DNA of 64,000 nucleotides from Butyrivibrio proteoclasticus B316 (GCF_000145035.1 NC_014387.1:2842001-2906000), one strand, 5' to 3'. Positions 36,532 through 45,447 are shown, counted from the stretch's first letter. Numbers and translations are program-made. Notes: generated by a model not told the origin, from the letters alone.

Positions 36532-37470
36532 TTATTTCTTTCTCTTTAAGTCAAAGCTCTGATTCAAAGCGCTTACAGTCAGAGTTTCACCGTTTACCTC
36601 ATAGTCCATATCAATCGACAACATGCTAGCAATAAAACTGTCCGATGCAACCTTAAGGCGCACTGTATCATCATCAACCTCAGTATAGGTGAAAGCATCT
36701 GCCCCAAAAGTTCCTGTAGAATCAGCAATCTTAACAGTTCCGTCTTTCCCAATAGTTAACGTGAATGTTCCTGACTCATTGGTCCAAGTGCCGTAGAGAC
36801 TGCTGAAAAGAACTTTGGCTGCATAATCCAGCTCATTTCCTATTTCATTTGCCTTTTCTTTTGCTACGTCAACTGCCTGATCTACTGCAGATTTTTCCTC
36901 TGCATCCTCAGTTTCATTTCCGTCATTTTGCCCCTGCGATACCACATCCGTTACAATCTGAGTAAAGTTCTTAGATTCTTCCGCATTTTCAGATTCTATG
37001 TTTTCATATCCTACTTTATCTGCTCTCTCCTCGTCTTTTGAAACGCCTTTTAAAGGATTGATAATGAGAATTATCAGCAAAAGAGCTGCTACATGCGCAC
37101 CACCCCAGATAAGATGATGCTTAAGCTCTATTCCTTTCCACTTATGTTTAAAAAGCCTGTTCCAGTTATATCCGTACCAATCAAAGAAATTTCTTGTACC
37201 TTTCTTTGCTGCTTCAATTTTTTCTGAAGCATCGAAGTTTTCTATCTTCTCAGCAGTTTTATCCTTAACCTCTTTTGCCGCATCTGAAATATCCAAAAGA
37301 GTTTCGCCTGCTTTAGTTTTTATATTTTCAGCATTAATCTCAAAACTCTTTTCTATATTATTTCCAGCGCCTGCTTTCTCACTTCTTCCTTTCGAAACAA
37401 TCCTTTCTCCACAGACAGGGCAGAACGCTGCACCTTCTCGTATTTTTTCTCCACAATTATTGCAATACAT
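36532..37470 (-). CDS. Zinc-ribbon membrane protein with lipocalin-like C-terminus
   Basis: 312 residues. MYCNNCGEKIREGAAFCP is the zinc ribbon. A Lys/Glu-rich helical segment (residues ~40-95) precedes one membrane helix (HVAALLLIILII, ~129-145). The C-terminal ~85 residues, GTWTNESGTFTLTIGKDG and YEVNGETLTV, form a small beta-barrel-like domain of the DUF5640 type, also found in the 442-residue neighbour. Start 30 bases after the upstream gene. Confidence 0.75.
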   Translation of the reverse strand: MYCNNCGEKIREGAAFCPVCGERIVSKGRSEKAGAGNNIEKSFEINAENIKTKAGETLLDISDAAKEVKDKTAEKIENFDASEKIEAAKKGTRNFFDWYGYNWNRLFKHKWKGIELKHHLIWGGAHVAALLLIILIINPLKGVSKDEERADKVGYENIESENAEESKNFTQIVTDVVSQGQNDGNETEDAEEKSAVDQAVDVAKEKANEIGNELDYAAKVLFSSLYGTWTNESGTFTLTIGKDGTVKIADSTGTFGADAFTYTEVDDDTVRLKVASDSFIASMLSIDMDYEVNGETLTVSALNQSFDLKRKK

Positions 37471-37500
37471 ATCCCAACACTCCTTGTAACTAATAAATTA

Positions 37501-39255
37501 TCATTTCAACATAAGATCAAACAACGATAATCCGCCGCGTCTGTTAGGAATCCGAGACACATACCTGATATTTTCACCTTTATCATCAATCTGTCTTTCA
37601 TCACGCCCGCCATAAAAGTCATAATCAGTTGTAACGACATACCCTATACTTCTATAATTATCGTCTGAGTTATAATCAATACACTTTGTACAATTCCCAT
37701 AATTATCATAAAACCGCTCCTCGATTAAAACCTGACGCTCTCCGGTTTCGTAATTATCCATGTACCTACAAGACTTGGTTAAAATATTGTTCTCATAGAA
37801 CATTTCTTTTTTAACGTGCTTTTCACCATCCCATTCGCTGTATTCCTCATATTTAACAGCATTTCCGCTATCATCATAAATCAGCTCACCAATATCGCAT
37901 CCACCGTCCGGATAAGTCTTTTTATATTTCTTCAAAATACCTCCTTCGGATAGATTGTAGTCATACTCATATTCCTCTATTGTCACTTTGGAATCGGAAG
38001 TATCTCTTTTAATCAAAAGATTTCCTTGCTTATCGTATTCGTAGTCAATTGTTTCTTCATTCTGAATGACATCTGTATCTGAATGCCAGATATGGTAGCT
38101 ATGCTCCTTTATCTTATTTCCATTCTCATCATAGGAATATTCGCGAACATCATCACCAGCAAGGCACTTTATCTCCCTATCATTTTCATCGTAGAGTCTT
38201 TCTTCATTCCACTTGTCATCATAAGTATGTTTTATCCTCTTTCCCTGATCATCAAGCTCATATGAGTACGAAACATGCTCCTCGATATCTGAGTAATATG
38301 TATAAAAATTCGTAATGTCCCCACTTTCATTGTATTCGTACTCATAATGATAGTCGGGTTCAGCATCGTTCTTTGAATATTGGAACATATTAGTGATGTT
38401 TCCGTTTTCGTCATACTCATAGGCAATTTTCCCTATTTTGCTGCCATCTTCTCGGTAAAACACATCTATTTCAGTATTATTTTCACGATTATGTTCAACA
38501 ATGTATCTGATTCCACCAACTGTTTTATACACTTCCTCTTTTTGAGCATTACCTTCATGATCAAAATAAATCATTTTCATAAGGCTGTTATCTTCAAAAT
38601 ACTCATAGCCATATGAATAATCAAAGGTCCCATCTTCGTTATATTGGGATTCTTTTATGAGATTTTCTCTTTCATCATATTCGTGGACAAATCTAAGAGC
38701 ACCGTTCCTATTATATCTCGCTTCATATTTCAAATTTCCCTCATCATAGTATTCATTCAGGTATTCCGGCATCTCAGCCCCATAAAAGCCTGAGTCCTTA
38801 ATAACCACTCCATCTGAGTTATACACCGTTTCCTGCTGAACATAACCGTCTTTGCTGTATAGCAGTTCTTTACTTACATACCCGTCTGTATAATAGACCT
38901 CCTTAACAATGCTCCCATCACTATTTGAAAATTGCTCCATCAAAAGTGTTCCGTCATCTGCATACTCTCTGTAAACATCATCTTTTTTCTCTTCATGCTC
39001 AGAAGCTGCCTCTATAGCTGTTTCCTGCTTCTCTATGACAGTTGCCTCAGACGCTAAAGTTTCCTGCTCTACAACAGTATTTTTTTTCACTAAAATAACT
39101 CCTATAGTTCCCACTATTATCGCTATAATAGCAATCATGATGATTACAACAATATTTTTACTTACTACCTTTTTCTGTTTATTTATCCTATTGCCGCAGA
39201 CAGGACAAAATGCTGCTCCATTTCTTACCTCTGCCCCACAATTGTCACAATACAT
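37501..39255 (-). CDS. Zinc-ribbon membrane protein with YD/MORN-like repeats
   Basis: 584 residues from ATG 39255, after GGAGG; 13 codons of upstream frame lack a site. The ribbon MYCDNCGAEVRNGAAFCP and a helix (~39-58) are followed by about 20 short tyrosine-rich beta repeats such as YEYDENGNIT, YEYNESGDIT and LYDENDREIK. They resemble YD repeats of RHS proteins or MORN-2 variants, but there is no RHS core or toxin tip. The surface repeats may bind a ligand; function unknown. Confidence 0.75.
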   Translation of the reverse strand: MYCDNCGAEVRNGAAFCPVCGNRINKQKKVVSKNIVVIIMIAIIAIIVGTIGVILVKKNTVVEQETLASEATVIEKQETAIEAASEHEEKKDDVYREYADDGTLLMEQFSNSDGSIVKEVYYTDGYVSKELLYSKDGYVQQETVYNSDGVVIKDSGFYGAEMPEYLNEYYDEGNLKYEARYNRNGALRFVHEYDERENLIKESQYNEDGTFDYSYGYEYFEDNSLMKMIYFDHEGNAQKEEVYKTVGGIRYIVEHNRENNTEIDVFYREDGSKIGKIAYEYDENGNITNMFQYSKNDAEPDYHYEYEYNESGDITNFYTYYSDIEEHVSYSYELDDQGKRIKHTYDDKWNEERLYDENDREIKCLAGDDVREYSYDENGNKIKEHSYHIWHSDTDVIQNEETIDYEYDKQGNLLIKRDTSDSKVTIEEYEYDYNLSEGGILKKYKKTYPDGGCDIGELIYDDSGNAVKYEEYSEWDGEKHVKKEMFYENNILTKSCRYMDNYETGERQVLIEERFYDNYGNCTKCIDYNSDDNYRSIGYVVTTDYDFYGGRDERQIDDKGENIRYVSRIPNRRGGLSLFDLMLK

Positions 39256-39310
39256 TCCAAAACCTCCTAAAAGCTCCAAAATACAGAAAATCAAATTATT
39301 ACGCTATTTT

Positions 39311-40639
39311 TTATTCTAATCTCGTAAAGGTATACTCTTCTTCGTCAGACCACATTTTTAAGATTTTTCCATCGTACCGATAGTACATATTTCCATTTTG
39401 ATAAAAATCACCTAATACGCCTGAATCCTCATTAATGGACGATAGATAAATCGTCTCCTCATCCTTTTCAGTATAGAAATAAGAATCAAATTGAAAAAGA
39501 GATTCTCTGTTAGTATCCTCCACTTCCATAATCCCATTATTCTTAATTGTAATCAAAAACGTCCCGCTACTGTTCGTCCAAGTACCAGCCAATTTATAGA
39601 AATGACTCTGGTTCATAATATATGAAGCTACTTCATTATCATCGTTACCACTCGAATTATATGTTTCCGGTAACAGTTCTTTTTCATAGTAGAAATAGCA
39701 ATCTCCCCAACACTCAGAATCATAAGTGGCATTAAAATCATATTCTTGATCATTTATATAGTGAGATGAATACACTGTTGCCTCTGTATCTCCATATCCA
39801 TCATCATCTATATAAAAGTAAAAATCTTTCATGTGACTTTTCATAGCATCTTTAACCTTAACTCGGCCAAAAAAATGCATATCCGTACGACTTGTTGGCT
39901 TTATGCTAAGCGGATATGATATTCCATACATCGTAACGCCCCAAAAATTATCCCAATATGAATCAAAACAACTTATCTGTTCCTTATCAAGTATAATTTT
40001 GAAATAATCTTTAATTTTTTCTTTGTCCCACTCTCCAATGGATTGAGCAATCTGTTTTCCGCATATATCACAGCGACCTACATTATCACTTCCTACGTAT
40101 GTATTAAGCTGGTGAACAATGACACTTCCATCAGTTGCTCCACACCTCTGGCAAGTTTTAGGTTTCTCGCAGGTTGCTTCCGTCCATTCATGGCCAAGCG
40201 GGTTCCCCACAATAACTCCACATACGCTACATGTCTTTGGTTTATCGCATATAGCTTCATCCCACGTGTGTCCATCAACAGAGCATCTATACTCAGGGGA
40301 TGTATTATATCTGCATATTTTGATTCCCTTGTTTATCAGTATTATCGCCATAGCAAAAACAATAGCAAGTATAGCTACTTTCCAATATTTCCCTCTAATA
40401 AGCCATCTACCAACAATCGTTTTCATTTTCATGAACAATATTTTTATATTGATCAGAATATCCTTTAATTTCCCACAAAAATTGCTGCCAAATTTACTTA
40501 CTTCACTATTTTTTTTAATTCTTCCATCAACATAATTACGGGATACTACATTATTGTTTCTTGCATTGACCTTGTTCCCACATTTAGGGCAAAAAGCAAC
40601 CCCATTTCTTATTTCTTCACCACATTTGTTGCAATACAT
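39311..40639 (-). CDS. Zinc-ribbon membrane protein with extra treble-clef repeats
   Basis: 442 residues. The N-terminal ribbon MYCNKCGEEIRNGVAFCP, a helix (~87-107), then two to three Cys-containing repeats outside (HTWDEAICDKPKTCSVCG, then HEWTEATCEKPKTCQRCG, then RCDICGKQIA), a fold normally stabilised by metal. The C-terminus has GTWTNSSGTFLITIKNNG, the same small domain as in the 312-residue paralogue. The start is one base after the stop of the upstream gene, whose coding end holds its AGAGGT site, so translation is coupled. Confidence 0.75.
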   Translation of the reverse strand: MYCNKCGEEIRNGVAFCPKCGNKVNARNNNVVSRNYVDGRIKKNSEVSKFGSNFCGKLKDILINIKILFMKMKTIVGRWLIRGKYWKVAILAIVFAMAIILINKGIKICRYNTSPEYRCSVDGHTWDEAICDKPKTCSVCGVIVGNPLGHEWTEATCEKPKTCQRCGATDGSVIVHQLNTYVGSDNVGRCDICGKQIAQSIGEWDKEKIKDYFKIILDKEQISCFDSYWDNFWGVTMYGISYPLSIKPTSRTDMHFFGRVKVKDAMKSHMKDFYFYIDDDGYGDTEATVYSSHYINDQEYDFNATYDSECWGDCYFYYEKELLPETYNSSGNDDNEVASYIMNQSHFYKLAGTWTNSSGTFLITIKNNGIMEVEDTNRESLFQFDSYFYTEKDEETIYLSSINEDSGVLGDFYQNGNMYYRYDGKILKMWSDEEEYTFTRLE

Positions 40640-40640
40640 G

Positions 40641-41939
40641 TTAACGTTTACCTCTATTTTTTTTATATTGAAATCTCACTTTTCTAACAATTTCCCTATC
40701 GTCAAAATCTGTAACACTAGACACATTACCGTTTTTGTCATATTCAATTTTTCTAACACCATCACTATTTTTATAAGAAATTTTAGCAGAAACTATTTTG
40801 CCTGATGAATCCTTCTCATATAATATTTTATTTACATCTTCTCCTAATTCATTCCCAAAAACATCAAAACATATGGTGTGTGCGATTGTACCTGATTCAT
40901 ATTTACGTTCCATTTCTATTTCAGAAAGATTATTATCCAAATATGCAAAATTAAAATTATAACTGCTGCTCTCTTTAACAGTTTGTAATCTTTCATTTTC
41001 TTTCCATGTTTCTGAACAATTCTCTTTTAATACTCTTCCTTCGTTATCATATAAATAACTATATATACATTCCAATACATTTTCTCCTGTATTGTCGGTG
41101 GCAATTATTTGAGTAAAAAAGCCATCTTCATTGTAGTCAAAATCATATTTCATAACTAAATTCATTAGTTCATCATAGCAATACAGTTCGCTTACCAACC
41201 CATCTTTTCTGCACTTTACATCAATAGTGTCGCCTCCTACAACATTATTTTGAGTTGAATGAATACATGCATACGAAGCCCACACACCATTAGTTGCCCA
41301 ATTTACCATTGCATTTTTTTCATATGCTCTATTATCAAATACTATCGCCATTACTCTGCTTTCTGTATCTAAACTGTCTTCTAAAATATAACTCAGATGA
41401 TCGCTTTTAGTATAAAAAAATGAATAATGTTCTATTTCATCATATTCATCCCATTCCAGCTCAGATATTCTTTTATTCTTATCTTTTTTATAGTTGACAA
41501 CTACGTTATCATACTCAACCATTGCAGCTAGTCCACAGTCATACTCTTTCAATTCTTTGTATTCGTCTCCATCATAACTGTAGACTATTGCTTTTTGAGG
41601 CAATCCCATAGTATCCTCAAATAAGTCATTATTTCTTGCATAGTGAGATAAAATATCATCCGGAAAAATGCAAAACATCTTCTCTTCTGTGTTTCTAAGC
41701 GCTCCTTCAAGCCACATAGTTTCAACTTCATATTCATAAGTATTTATATAGATATAAAGTGCCAACACACAAACTGCTACAAATACTAAAGCTACTAAAT
41801 ATATGATTCCGCCTCGGTTATTCATTATCCTTTTTTTCTCACTGTCATTGCCATCATTCTTTATGTCTATAATTGAACCACAATACGGGCAAGATGATTC
41901 TTTGTCATTAATTTTTTCTCCACAGTTTTGGCAATACAT
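40641..41939 (-). CDS. Zinc-ribbon membrane protein, first gene of the set
   Basis: 432 residues from ATG 41939, eight bases after AGGAG. MYCQNCGEKINDKESSCP is the ribbon; one helix (IYLVALVFVAVCVLALYIYI, ~48-68) follows. The outer part ends in YD-like strands (IEYDKNGNVSSV, LYDNEGRVLKE) similar to the 584-residue paralogue. Base use is more A+T-rich than in the core genes. Upstream lies the ISL3 remnant, so its promoter may come from that region. Function unknown. Confidence 0.72.
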   Translation of the reverse strand: MYCQNCGEKINDKESSCPYCGSIIDIKNDGNDSEKKRIMNNRGGIIYLVALVFVAVCVLALYIYINTYEYEVETMWLEGALRNTEEKMFCIFPDDILSHYARNNDLFEDTMGLPQKAIVYSYDGDEYKELKEYDCGLAAMVEYDNVVVNYKKDKNKRISELEWDEYDEIEHYSFFYTKSDHLSYILEDSLDTESRVMAIVFDNRAYEKNAMVNWATNGVWASYACIHSTQNNVVGGDTIDVKCRKDGLVSELYCYDELMNLVMKYDFDYNEDGFFTQIIATDNTGENVLECIYSYLYDNEGRVLKENCSETWKENERLQTVKESSSYNFNFAYLDNNLSEIEMERKYESGTIAHTICFDVFGNELGEDVNKILYEKDSSGKIVSAKISYKNSDGVRKIEYDKNGNVSSVTDFDDREIVRKVRFQYKKNRGKR

Positions 41940-42141
41940 AATACAATCTCCTGTACAAGTCTTCATAATTTGCAATTTAATTTGAGCATCAAGCATGATT
42001 GTGGGGTACCTAGCCTTAAACTAATAACAGTTGCATTTTGAAAACCACTTGGTTTTCTTTAATGTATTAGCGACCAAACAAAAAACAAAAAAGAGTATCC
42101 ACAAGTGGTTTCAACTAATGCATCATGAAAGAAAAAACTCA

Positions 42142-42447
42142 ATGTCAAGAATACTGTTATCGAGTGCTGTTATATATATGATGATGTAGACGGGGTTAAA
42201 CGCATCAGCATAAAAGCTAGATTAACAAAGAAGCACGAGAACGACTGGCCATTCTGCCATAGGTCATGCACTGTATATGATAATCACTCTTCAGGGTCAC
42301 GTTTTTGGCGCGACCTTGATTAGGGTGGGCATCCTTGTTGAGGTTGAAGTATCATACACATAGGATTTTTTCTCCTGAACATGAAGTTGTCGGTGCTGAT
42401 GTTCCATGGGCATATCCATTTTCCATGCATCTCTAAATACCACCGTA
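42142..42447 (+). pseudogene. ISL3-family transposase remnant
   Basis: Three frames must be joined: MSRIL at 42142, then DDVDGVKRISIKARLTKKHE, NDWPFC and SRFWRDLD, then HTHRIFSPEHEVVGADVPWA and YPFSMHL, stop. These match the N-terminal zinc-finger part of ISL3 transposases (KARxxK..CPFC..WRxLDxG...THRxxCPEHGxxxAxVPWAYP). At least two frameshifts, lost cysteines and no DDE domain remain. The sequence CCACAAGTGGTTTCAA just upstream may be a remnant of its end. Confidence 0.72.
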
Positions 42448-42453
42448 ATATTT

Positions 42454-42897
42454 TTACAATTTATACCCACAACTAATGCAAAATACATCCCCTTCTTCCA
42501 AAGTTGCTCCACACTTAGGGCAGATTCTACCAGCTGTTACAACTTCAGTTTCAAGTTCTCCCTGTTTGGCACCACACTTATTACAAAATGCACTGTTGAT
42601 TGGAAGCTCTGCTCCGCAGCTTTCACACTTTCTAAGTCCCCTTGATGCAAGTTGGCGCTTTAATGTAAGATCAATCTCATCCTCGGTTCCTGACAGCTGT
42701 GCAAAGAGATCTGCATATGGAGTTGCTGCCATATCTTTTCCTGCGCTCTCCTCAATAAACTTCTCTCCGATTTGTCTTGTAATACGAATTTTCTGAGCCT
42801 TTAAGTCTCTTAGCTTCTCTTCGTAAGCATCTCCCTTTCTTTCATTTTCCTGTGGTCTGTCAAAAAGTCTCATAACCTGTTTTCTCCCATTCTTTTC
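42454..42897 (-). CDS. Soluble protein with two C-terminal zinc ribbons
   Basis: About 147 residues from the ATG at 42897; in-frame ATG (42912) and GTG (42969) starts are possible and none has a clear binding site. The N-terminal half is charged and helical (YEEKLRDLKAQKIRITRQ). The C-terminus has CESCGAELPINSAFCNKCG and CPKCGATLEEGDVFCISCG, two complete ribbons. Unlike the five other zinc-ribbon proteins it has no membrane helix. A promoter and a CTGT repeat lie upstream. Confidence 0.65.
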   Translation of the reverse strand, partial: EKNGRKQVMRLFDRPQENERKGDAYEEKLRDLKAQKIRITRQIGEKFIEESAGKDMAATPYADLFAQLSGTEDEIDLTLKRQLASRGLRKCESCGAELPINSAFCNKCGAKQGELETEVVTAGRICPKCGATLEEGDVFCISCGYKL

Positions 42898-43007
42898 CAT
42901 TATTTTTTGCATACAAAAACGCCCATGAATGAACCTGTTAGCTTCAACAAGCTCATTTATGGACGTCACATACTATTTCTATATCAAAAGAAGACAGAAT
43001 TATCTCA

Positions 43008-43065
<58 letters not shown>

Positions 43066-43067
43066 AA

Positions 43068-43096
43068 AGTATATTTCTGAATCACTTAATCTGCAA
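43068..43096 (-). promoter_or_regulatory. Promoter of the soluble zinc-ribbon gene
   Basis: TTGCAG (43096-43091), 17-base spacer, TATACT (43073-43068). The start would be at about 43061, inside the CTGT tract. Confidence 0.65.
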
Positions 43097-43240
43097 GTCC
43101 TTTCTTATTCAGATGTGTAAACTATTTTATCATGTTTACTCTTTAAAAAATATATAGATATTTACGTTTTTTCGGTTTTTTGAATTATTATTTCTATCGA
43201 CGGAAGATAATCAGTAAATATAATTTCCAAGTATCAAGAA

Positions 43241-43293
43241 AGCATGTTGCTTGCAACATGCTCGCGCCGAGCGCGGTTGCATTTATGCAACAT
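43241..43293. repeat. Two-hairpin intergenic repeat, copy 2
   Basis: AGCATGTTGC tt GCAACATGCT (10-bp stem) then the 32-base block 43262-43293, 30 of 32 bases identical to 5221-5252. In this copy CTCGCGC after the stem can also pair with GCGCGAG at 43302-43308. Confidence 0.75.
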
Positions 43294-43331
43294 TTACCTA
43301 TCGCGCGAGTGCGCATCCATAGCGGAGCGTT

Positions 43332-43375
43332 TTTTATGATATAGGAATTTCGGAGAAATTTCCTATATCATAAAA
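43332..43375. repeat. Long AT-rich hairpin
   Basis: TTTTATGATATAGGAA / TTCCTATATCATAAAA with a GAAATTT/TTC inner part and GGAG at the tip. Flanking T and A runs allow termination in both directions. Confidence 0.6.
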
Positions 43376-43377
43376 TA

Positions 43378-43413
43378 AAGAACTGCTGAACAATATCATT
43401 CAGCAGTTCTTTT
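43378..43413 (-). terminator. Terminator after the toxin-antitoxin remnant
   Basis: AAGAACTGCTGAA / TTCAGCAGTTCTT, 8-base loop, A-tract and T-tract on the two sides. Confidence 0.8.
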
Positions 43414-43423
43414 ATAATTATCC

Positions 43424-43547
43424 TTAATAGTCTAAAGCAAGGTACATTGGTGTACAATCGTCTTCATCGTCTTTTAGAAAGAAATGCAGGTCTTCGTTTC
43501 TCCTGATCCTTATCTTCAAAAGGAAAATGAACCATCCCCAATTTCAT
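43424..43547 (-). pseudogene. PemK/MazF-like toxin remnant
   Basis: The frame starts at 43547 in a four-base ATGA overlap with the antitoxin-like gene and reads MKLGMVHFPFEDKDQEKRRP, then stops after 27 codons. KLGMVHFPFED..KRRPA matches the first strands of PemK/MazF ribonucleases (GDIVLVPFPFTD..KRRPAL). A shift of frame gives LKDDEDDCTPMYLALDY to 43426, which looks like decayed continuation. The catalytic Arg of RRP is present but the rest of the fold is missing. Confidence 0.5.
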
Positions 43548-43717
43548 ACTTTTCCACGCTTTAAAACCTCTTGTTCATAGATTTCATCCCATTCATCATC
43601 GAGAATCCAATCATCATCAGGAGGAAGATCTTCGATTCTTACAGCTTTTTTATGTAATAGTTCTCTGTTGTCTTTAAGAAATTCCTTAAAATCTTGAACA
43701 GATCTAATATCTGCCAT
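43544..43717 (-). CDS. Small acidic antitoxin-like protein
   Basis: 57 residues: ADIRSVQDFKEFLKDNRELL then acidic LPPDDDWILDDEWDE and a basic end. It has a strong AGGAGG six bases before the ATG. Size, acidic tail and the overlap with a MazF-like start suggest the antitoxin of a type II pair; I do not recognise the family itself. An ACAATG..CATTGT palindrome 35-57 bases upstream could be its operator. Confidence 0.55.
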   Translation of the reverse strand: MADIRSVQDFKEFLKDNRELLHKKAVRIEDLPPDDDWILDDEWDEIYEQEVLKRGKV

Positions 43718-43751
43718 AAAATCCTCCTTTCTGGATACTCACGAAGAATAA

Positions 43752-43774
43752 ACAATGATTTTGGCAACCATTGT
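43752..43774. promoter_or_regulatory. Possible operator of the antitoxin-like gene
   Basis: Inverted repeat ACAATG-N11-CATTGT in front of the gene; placement suits autoregulation. Confidence 0.35.
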
Positions 43775-43890
43775 TATTTCTTTTAACACATAACAAAAAC
43801 AAGTCGTATATATAATTATTTTCGACAAAACATAGCTAGAATTAGCACCATGACTCCACTTTTCAAAAGCGCATAAATACTGAATATAAT

Positions 43891-44017
43891 CAGAGTCAAG
43901 ACTCGGAAACGAAATCTTTTCCTCATTGGCGGATATCCGCCAAATGAAAGTATTCCAAAATACATTTGTTCGAGCGAGCTCGACATATGAATTTTGAAAT
44001 ACTTTCGCTTGACTCTG
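43891..44017. repeat. 127-bp nested palindrome
   Basis: Outer arms CAGAGTCAAG (43891) and CTTGACTCTG (44008-44017). Inside are the palindrome TTGGCGGATATCCGCCAA (43926-43943) and an inverted repeat 43946-44006 (GAAAGTATT..AATACTTTC with CAAAAT/ATTTTG and CGAGC/GCTCG). An apparent 70-codon frame here is a by-product of the palindrome. Confidence 0.75.
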
Positions 44018-44026
44018 AATTTATCC

Positions 44027-44058
44027 AAATTTTTAGAGCCAAATTAGAGCCATAGACC
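44027..44058. promoter_or_regulatory. Putative integrase arm-type sites, right
   Basis: TTTTAGAGCC at 44031-44040 and AATTAGAGCC at 44042-44051, the same 11-bp period and orientation as at 34423-34443; 80 bp from the tuf end repeat. Confidence 0.5.
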
Positions 44059-44079
44059 AATTTTAGCAAGATTGTATAC

Positions 44080-44113
44080 AAAAAAACAGCTTCCAGAGAA
44101 ACTCTGGAAGCTG
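44080..44113 (-). terminator. Present terminator of tuf
   Basis: CAGCTTCCAGAGT / ACTCTGGAAGCTG-type stem with a 2-4 base loop and T7 on the minus strand, 24 bases after the tuf stop. It differs from the terminator beside the displaced tuf end, so it probably came in with the island. Confidence 0.88.
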
Positions 44114-44131
44114 CATAAAATCTAGGTTTGT

Positions 44132-44191
44132 TAAGATTACTCAACGATTGTAGCAACCTTACCTGATCCAACTGTACGTCCACCCTCACGG
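44132..44191 (-). repeat. tuf 3' end copy of the 60-bp repeat (putative att site, tuf side)
   Basis: Covers the last 55 bases of tuf and five bases after the stop; partner of 34265-34324. Confidence 0.92.
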
Positions 44192-45327
44192 ATAGCGAAC
44201 TTAAGACCCTGCTCCATAGCGATTGGGTGAATAAGCTCGATAGACATTGTTACGTGGTCACCAGGCATGCACATCTCAACACCATCTGGAAGGTTGCAGA
44301 CACCTGTAACGTCAGTTGTTCTGAAATAGAACTGAGGTCTGTAGTTTGTGAAGAAAGGTGTATGACGGCCACCCTCGTCCTTAGTAAGAACGTAAACCTC
44401 AGCAGTGAACTTTGTGTGGCATGTAACTGTGCCAGGCTTTGTTACAACCTGACCTCTCTGGATGCCATCACGATCAACACCACGGAGAAGAAGTCCTACG
44501 TTATCACCAGCTTCGCAGTAGTCCATAGTCTTTCTGAACATCTCGATACCAGTACATACAGACTTAGAAGTCTCTTCCTTGATACCAACGATTTCGATTT
44601 CGTCGTTGAGGTTAAGGTGACCTCTCTCTACTCTACCAGTAGCAACTGTTCCACGTCCTGTGATTGTGAATACGTCCTCAACAGGCATAAGGAAAGGCTT
44701 ATCTGTCTCACGAGTAGGTTCAGGAATGTAAGAATCAACTGTGTCCATGAGCTCGATGATCTTGTCACCCCACTCAGACTTAGGATCCTCAAGAGCCTTA
44801 AGAGCTGAACCACGGATGATAGGTGTGTCATCTCCAGGGAACTCATACTCTGTAAGAAGGTCTCTGATCTCCATCTCAACGAGGTCAAGAAGCTCAGGAT
44901 CATCAACCATATCGCACTTGTTCATGAATACGATGATGTAAGGAACACCAACCTGACGAGCAAGAAGAACGTGCTCCTTAGTCTGAGCCATAACACCATC
45001 AGTAGCAGCAACAACAAGGATAGAACCATCCATCTGAGCTGCACCTGTGATCATGTTCTTAACGTAGTCAGCGTGACCTGGGCAGTCAACGTGAGCATAG
45101 TGTCTGTTAGCTGTCTCATACTCGATGTGAGCAGAGTTGATTGTGATTCCTCTTTCCTTCTCTTCAGGAGCCTTATCGATCTGATCGAATGCTACTGCAG
45201 GGCTGAATCCTCTATCAGCAAGTACTGCTGTGATAGCAGCTGTAAGAGTTGTTTTACCATGGTCAACGTGTCCGATTGTACCAATGTTAACATGTGGTTT
45301 GCTTCTGTCAAACTTAGCTTTTGCCAT
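44137..45327 (-). CDS. tuf: Elongation factor Tu
   Basis: 396 residues, full length. It brings aminoacyl-tRNA to the ribosome as a GTP complex. GTPase motifs: GHVDHGKTT (P-loop), [12 protein letters not shown] (switch II), NKCDMVDD and GSALKAL. Domains 2 and 3 follow ([19 protein letters not shown]). The final codons, GGRTVGSGK, lie in the duplicated 60 bases, so the protein end may now be supplied by the island while its sequence is unchanged. It has its own promoter after fusA. Confidence 0.98.
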   Translation of the reverse strand: MAKAKFDRSKPHVNIGTIGHVDHGKTTLTAAITAVLADRGFSPAVAFDQIDKAPEEKERGITINSAHIEYETANRHYAHVDCPGHADYVKNMITGAAQMDGSILVVAATDGVMAQTKEHVLLARQVGVPYIIVFMNKCDMVDDPELLDLVEMEIRDLLTEYEFPGDDTPIIRGSALKALEDPKSEWGDKIIELMDTVDSYIPEPTRETDKPFLMPVEDVFTITGRGTVATGRVERGHLNLNDEIEIVGIKEETSKSVCTGIEMFRKTMDYCEAGDNVGLLLRGVDRDGIQRGQVVTKPGTVTCHTKFTAEVYVLTKDEGGRHTPFFTNYRPQFYFRTTDVTGVCNLPDGVEMCMPGDHVTMSIELIHPIAMEQGLKFAIREGGRTVGSGKVATIVE

Positions 45328-45394
45328 TTCTAAATATCCTCCTTAAGTGAAATGTTATCCAACATTTTCATACATAATTTAACCGACTATATCG

Positions 45395-45447
45395 ATTATA
45401 TTAAATGTTTGCCGCTAAATCAAGCATTTTGCTTGATTTAAACGGCG
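45395..45447 (-). promoter_or_regulatory. tuf promoter overlapping an intergenic hairpin
   Basis: AATCAAGC / GCTTGATT stem with outer GCCG/CGGC (45411-45447). The 3' arm supplies a -35, TTGATT (45423-45418), followed by a 17-base spacer and perfect TATAAT (45400-45395). Confidence 0.65.

Noticed and set aside
43816..44028. 70-codon minus-strand frame as a possible integrase fragment
   Set aside because: Its codons come from the nested palindrome; no recombinase residues (R..HxxR..Y) are visible.
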